Positions 15,257 to 16,958 of a stretch of DNA of 16,958 nucleotides are shown here, in pieces. A program made the translations under genes and the position numbers. Under the pieces are notes generated by a model, which was given only the letters and a program-made list of their open reading frames with translations, did no database searches and was not told the origin of the DNA. Numbering within the stretch: the first letter of the stretch is position 1; each line of letters begins with the position of its first letter. This DNA is from Dehalococcoidia bacterium UBA2979 (GTDB lineage: Bacteria; Chloroflexota; Dehalococcoidia; UBA2979): contig DEAP01000071.1 in the NCBI GenBank assembly GCA_002348225.1, positions 13,145-30,102 of the forward strand. The letters are read 5' to 3'.

Positions 15257-16156
15257 CTATCCTGAACTCGATTGACTTATATCAGTCCGCCAAGAATTCA
15301 TTGGTAACTGCTCTGTCGAAGGCATCGCTGCAGAAACCAATTGAATAATTGTGGTCATCTTGCCGAGAGTCCCTTCAATGAATCGTGACAAGGCATCTCG
15401 AACCTCTAATTCGCTTGCTGCGGTTAGAGGTTCTACATTATTAGCTAACTGTGGCAACAGCTGTACCGCTGCTGTTCTGGCCTGCCCAATAGTATTGACA
15501 ATCTGACTTTCCAGTCCAGATTCCGTTTCGATTGTTTTGACGAGAACATGAAGCAGAGCAAGATATTGGGGCCAATGGGCCAGATGTCTGTACATACTGG
15601 GCATAATGTCCGATCGTCCGCCAATTTGATTTAGTTCTTCAACAAGGTCTCTAACATCAGCTTCCATATTCGACATAGCCAACAACTCCGGCATCTCGCC
15701 GTGAACGACACCTTTCTCATCTGTGGTGACCTGTGGTAGCCGATCTCGTTCTTGGATCTCCACGTCATCAATTTTGGCAAGAAGGGCGTTTAATGCAATT
15801 AGATTGAGAAAATTACTTCGCTCATAGCTATTGAGTACGACAGTAATAGATCTCAAATCATCTGGAGAGAGACTCACTGATTTCAAGGTGGAAGAACTGA
15901 ATACTAAATTCTGATCTATTCGAAGAGAAGCACGCAATAAAACAGCTGCCTCCGTGATAGCCCCACTTACGTACAGCGGCTTTAATGAATCCCACGCCCA
16001 TGGGAGTGCGCCGGGGACCGTAGCCAGGTGGCGCCAGATAAGATTTACAACTGGTACCCCGAGTGATTCTCTGATGTCTCGATAAATTCGAGCAATTTCC
16101 CCGGAGGCCTCATCCTCTGTTATTGCTGCTACTGGGTCTGTTCGTTGATCCGACAA
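15257..16156 (-). CDS. DehI-family protein (group I 2-haloacid dehalogenase-like)
   Basis: This 299-residue helical protein resembles DehI, the D,L-2-haloacid dehalogenase of Pseudomonas putida PP3 (about 296 residues), from memory of that sequence. The clearest match is residues 16-56: EASGEIARIYRDIRESLGVP followed by LATVPGALPWAW. A second match is SDIMPSMYRHLAHWPQYLALL (182-202, quoted here less its last base residue context), where D183 falls near the catalytic Asp189 of DehI. DehI enzymes use a water activated directly by Asp and accept both enantiomers. Other members of the family are uncharacterised, so dehalogenation is likely but not certain. The start is TTG at 16156, with only a weak purine-rich site. 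It lies between the PPOX and BVMO genes, with gaps of 49 and 44 bp. Confidence 0.75.
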   Translation of the reverse strand: MSDQRTDPVAAITEDEASGEIARIYRDIRESLGVPVVNLIWRHLATVPGALPWAWDSLKPLYVSGAITEAAVLLRASLRIDQNLVFSSSTLKSVSLSPDDLRSITVVLNSYERSNFLNLIALNALLAKIDDVEIQERDRLPQVTTDEKGVVHGEMPELLAMSNMEADVRDLVEELNQIGGRSDIMPSMYRHLAHWPQYLALLHVLVKTIETESGLESQIVNTIGQARTAAVQLLPQLANNVEPLTAASELEVRDALSRFIEGTLGKMTTIIQLVSAAMPSTEQLPMNSWRTDISQSSSG

Positions 16157-16205
16157 TGTTTTCTGGCTCTTTCTTTAGTTATAGAAGGAGATTATGCTCT
16201 CCATT

Positions 16206-16622
16206 TCAGAAACCGTACGGTGAAATCTTAGTAATTGCTATCGTGTAGCGATTACTGGCGCCATCTCTCCGCTCATCCTTATATGACTGGACATAAGCCT
16301 CGCCTCCCGCTTCCCCAAGATAGATATTCGCCAACGGCCGAAGATCTTTTTCGGCTTCAGCAGTCACCACAGACTGGATATGACCAGAAATACTGACATA
16401 TCTGTACGGAGGTGACTCATCCTGAACCACAAAAGACACGGCAACGCCTTCATGTAATAGTTGCCCTTTCACACTATCTACGGCTGCCATAAACCAAATA
16501 CTGTTGTCAGATGCATAGCGGTACCAGACAGGTGTGGCATGCGGAGCAACACCGTCGCGGGGAATCGAGAGTATTCCCACGTGTACGCCGTTCAAGAATT
16601 CGTCAATCTGTTCAGTCGACAT
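16206..16622 (-). CDS. PPOX-class (pyridoxamine 5'-phosphate oxidase fold) flavin/F420-binding protein
   Basis: This is a 138-residue split-barrel protein. VGILSIPRDGVAPHATPVWYRY (in the first 40 residues) and the following IWFMAAVDSVKGQLL block are typical of the PPOX/F420-binding family, as is YRYVSISGHIQSV further on. Such proteins bind FMN or F420 as dimers and act as small reductases or oxidases. The ATG at 16622 is chosen because GGAGG sits 6 bp upstream; the in-frame ATG at 16634 would add four residues and place that site inside the gene. It is the first gene of the minus-strand unit with DehI and the BVMO, and might supply or use reduced flavin in that pathway (inference). It is divergent from an SDR gene across 160 bp. 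Confidence 0.88.
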   Translation of the reverse strand: MSTEQIDEFLNGVHVGILSIPRDGVAPHATPVWYRYASDNSIWFMAAVDSVKGQLLHEGVAVSFVVQDESPPYRYVSISGHIQSVVTAEAEKDLRPLANIYLGEAGGEAYVQSYKDERRDGASNRYTIAITKISPYGF

Positions 16623-16782
16623 TTGTGCCTCCAAGGAATGAGCCTACATTTGCTCAATACACGTAACCGGTTCTTACTTATCCATATACAGGCCTAGTAT
16701 AGGAAATTTTCATCACACATTAGTGCTCTATGATGACCTGACAGCAAACTATGGGACTTCACTCAGCAACTAAGGAGAAAAT

Positions 16783-16958
16783 ATGACCGGCAGACTCAAT
16801 GGCAAAGTTACTGTTGTTACCGGAGGGAATAGCGGCATAGGTGAATCCACCGCCCGCCTATTCGCATCCGAGGGAGCCAAGGTACTGCTCCTCGCCCGCC
16901 GTGAAGAACAGGGCATTGCTGTCCAGAATTCAATCAACAGTGACGGCGGCGACTCTAC
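16783..16958 (+). CDS. SDR-family oxidoreductase, N-terminal part (gene cut by window end)
   Basis: An ATG at 16783 follows AAGGAG at 16772-16777 and opens a frame with no stop before the window ends, giving 58 residues. The start reads MTGRLNGKVTVVTGG, and TGGNSGIG (13-20) is the cofactor motif of classical short-chain dehydrogenases. The second strand ends LLLARRE rather than in Asp; Arg at 39-40 suggests NADP(H). Catalytic residues lie beyond the window. It is divergent from the PPOX-fold gene. It is the third SDR in the window, distinct from the other two at the cofactor loop. Confidence 0.88.
   Translation, partial: MTGRLNGKVTVVTGGNSGIGESTARLFASEGAKVLLLARREEQGIAVQNSINSDGGDS

Noticed and set aside
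16194..16223. Nine-codon plus-strand open frame preceded by AAGGAG
   Set aside because: The ribosome-binding site is good, but the frame is very short and overlaps the end of the PPOX gene on the other strand; chance is the simpler reading.
16665..16672. AACCGGTT palindrome in the gap between the PPOX gene and the last SDR
   Set aside because: Eight bases is too short to call an operator without conservation, and no convincing -35/-10 pair lies around it.
1..16958. Mobile element, phage, CRISPR or defence island
   Set aside because: I found no transposase, integrase, repeat array, tRNA-linked repeat or defence gene; the genes are intact metabolic families throughout.

Overview
The window is a densely packed stretch of a bacterial chromosome, at roughly 47-48% GC by eye. 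It carries 16 complete protein-coding genes plus one gene cut by each window edge. I see no rRNA, tRNA, CRISPR array, transposase or integrase. The gene mix is typical of peripheral catabolism of diverse organic compounds: an arylsulfatase, a crotonase, a family III CoA-transferase, an EthA-like Baeyer-Villiger monooxygenase, a luciferase-like flavin oxidoreductase, a PPOX-fold flavin protein, three short-chain dehydrogenases and two haloacid-dehalogenase-family proteins. Such mixtures are common in marine SAR202-type Chloroflexota, in Acidimicrobiia and other Actinomycetota, and in some Proteobacteria. I lean to one of the first two, with low confidence; no phylogenetic marker is present.

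Layout. Bases 1-423 hold the C-terminus of an MFS exporter, convergent with a lone ABC ATPase on the minus strand (436-1143). Divergent from that ATPase is a plus-strand run of sulfatase, crotonase and HAD hydrolase (1267-5021). A minus-strand CoA-transferase follows (5029-6447), then a minus-strand Gfo/Idh/MocA sugar dehydrogenase resembling D-galactose 1-dehydrogenase (6641-7594). A 187-bp divergent intergenic region with a perfect 14-bp inverted repeat separates this from a long plus-strand series (7782-13701): HpcH/HpaI aldolase, metallo-beta-lactamase-fold hydrolase, ArsA/Get3-like ATPase, a small coiled-coil protein overlapping the ArsA stop, SDR, luciferase-like monooxygenase, SDR. A minus-strand trio runs towards it (16622 down to 13710): PPOX-fold protein, DehI-family protein, EthA-like monooxygenase. 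The last gene, from 16783, is a third SDR that leaves the window.

How the genes may work together (inference). The divergent dehydrogenase and aldolase fit the two ends of a non-phosphorylative sugar oxidation route: sugar to lactone, then 2-keto-3-deoxy acid to pyruvate plus an aldehyde. The adjacent metallohydrolase is a possible lactonase. The sulfatase, crotonase, HAD and CoA-transferase would desulfate and process acyl-CoA or haloacid-like intermediates. The SDR, luciferase-like, BVMO, DehI and PPOX group would oxidise alcohols or ketones and remove halogens. The ArsA pair is the odd member, more likely concerned with protein or membrane handling than catabolism.

I found no clear-cut new defence or mobile system. 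The observations most worth following are the ArsA/coiled-coil pair, the DehI homologue, the apparently rearranged CoA-transferase and the long palindrome at 7649-7693.
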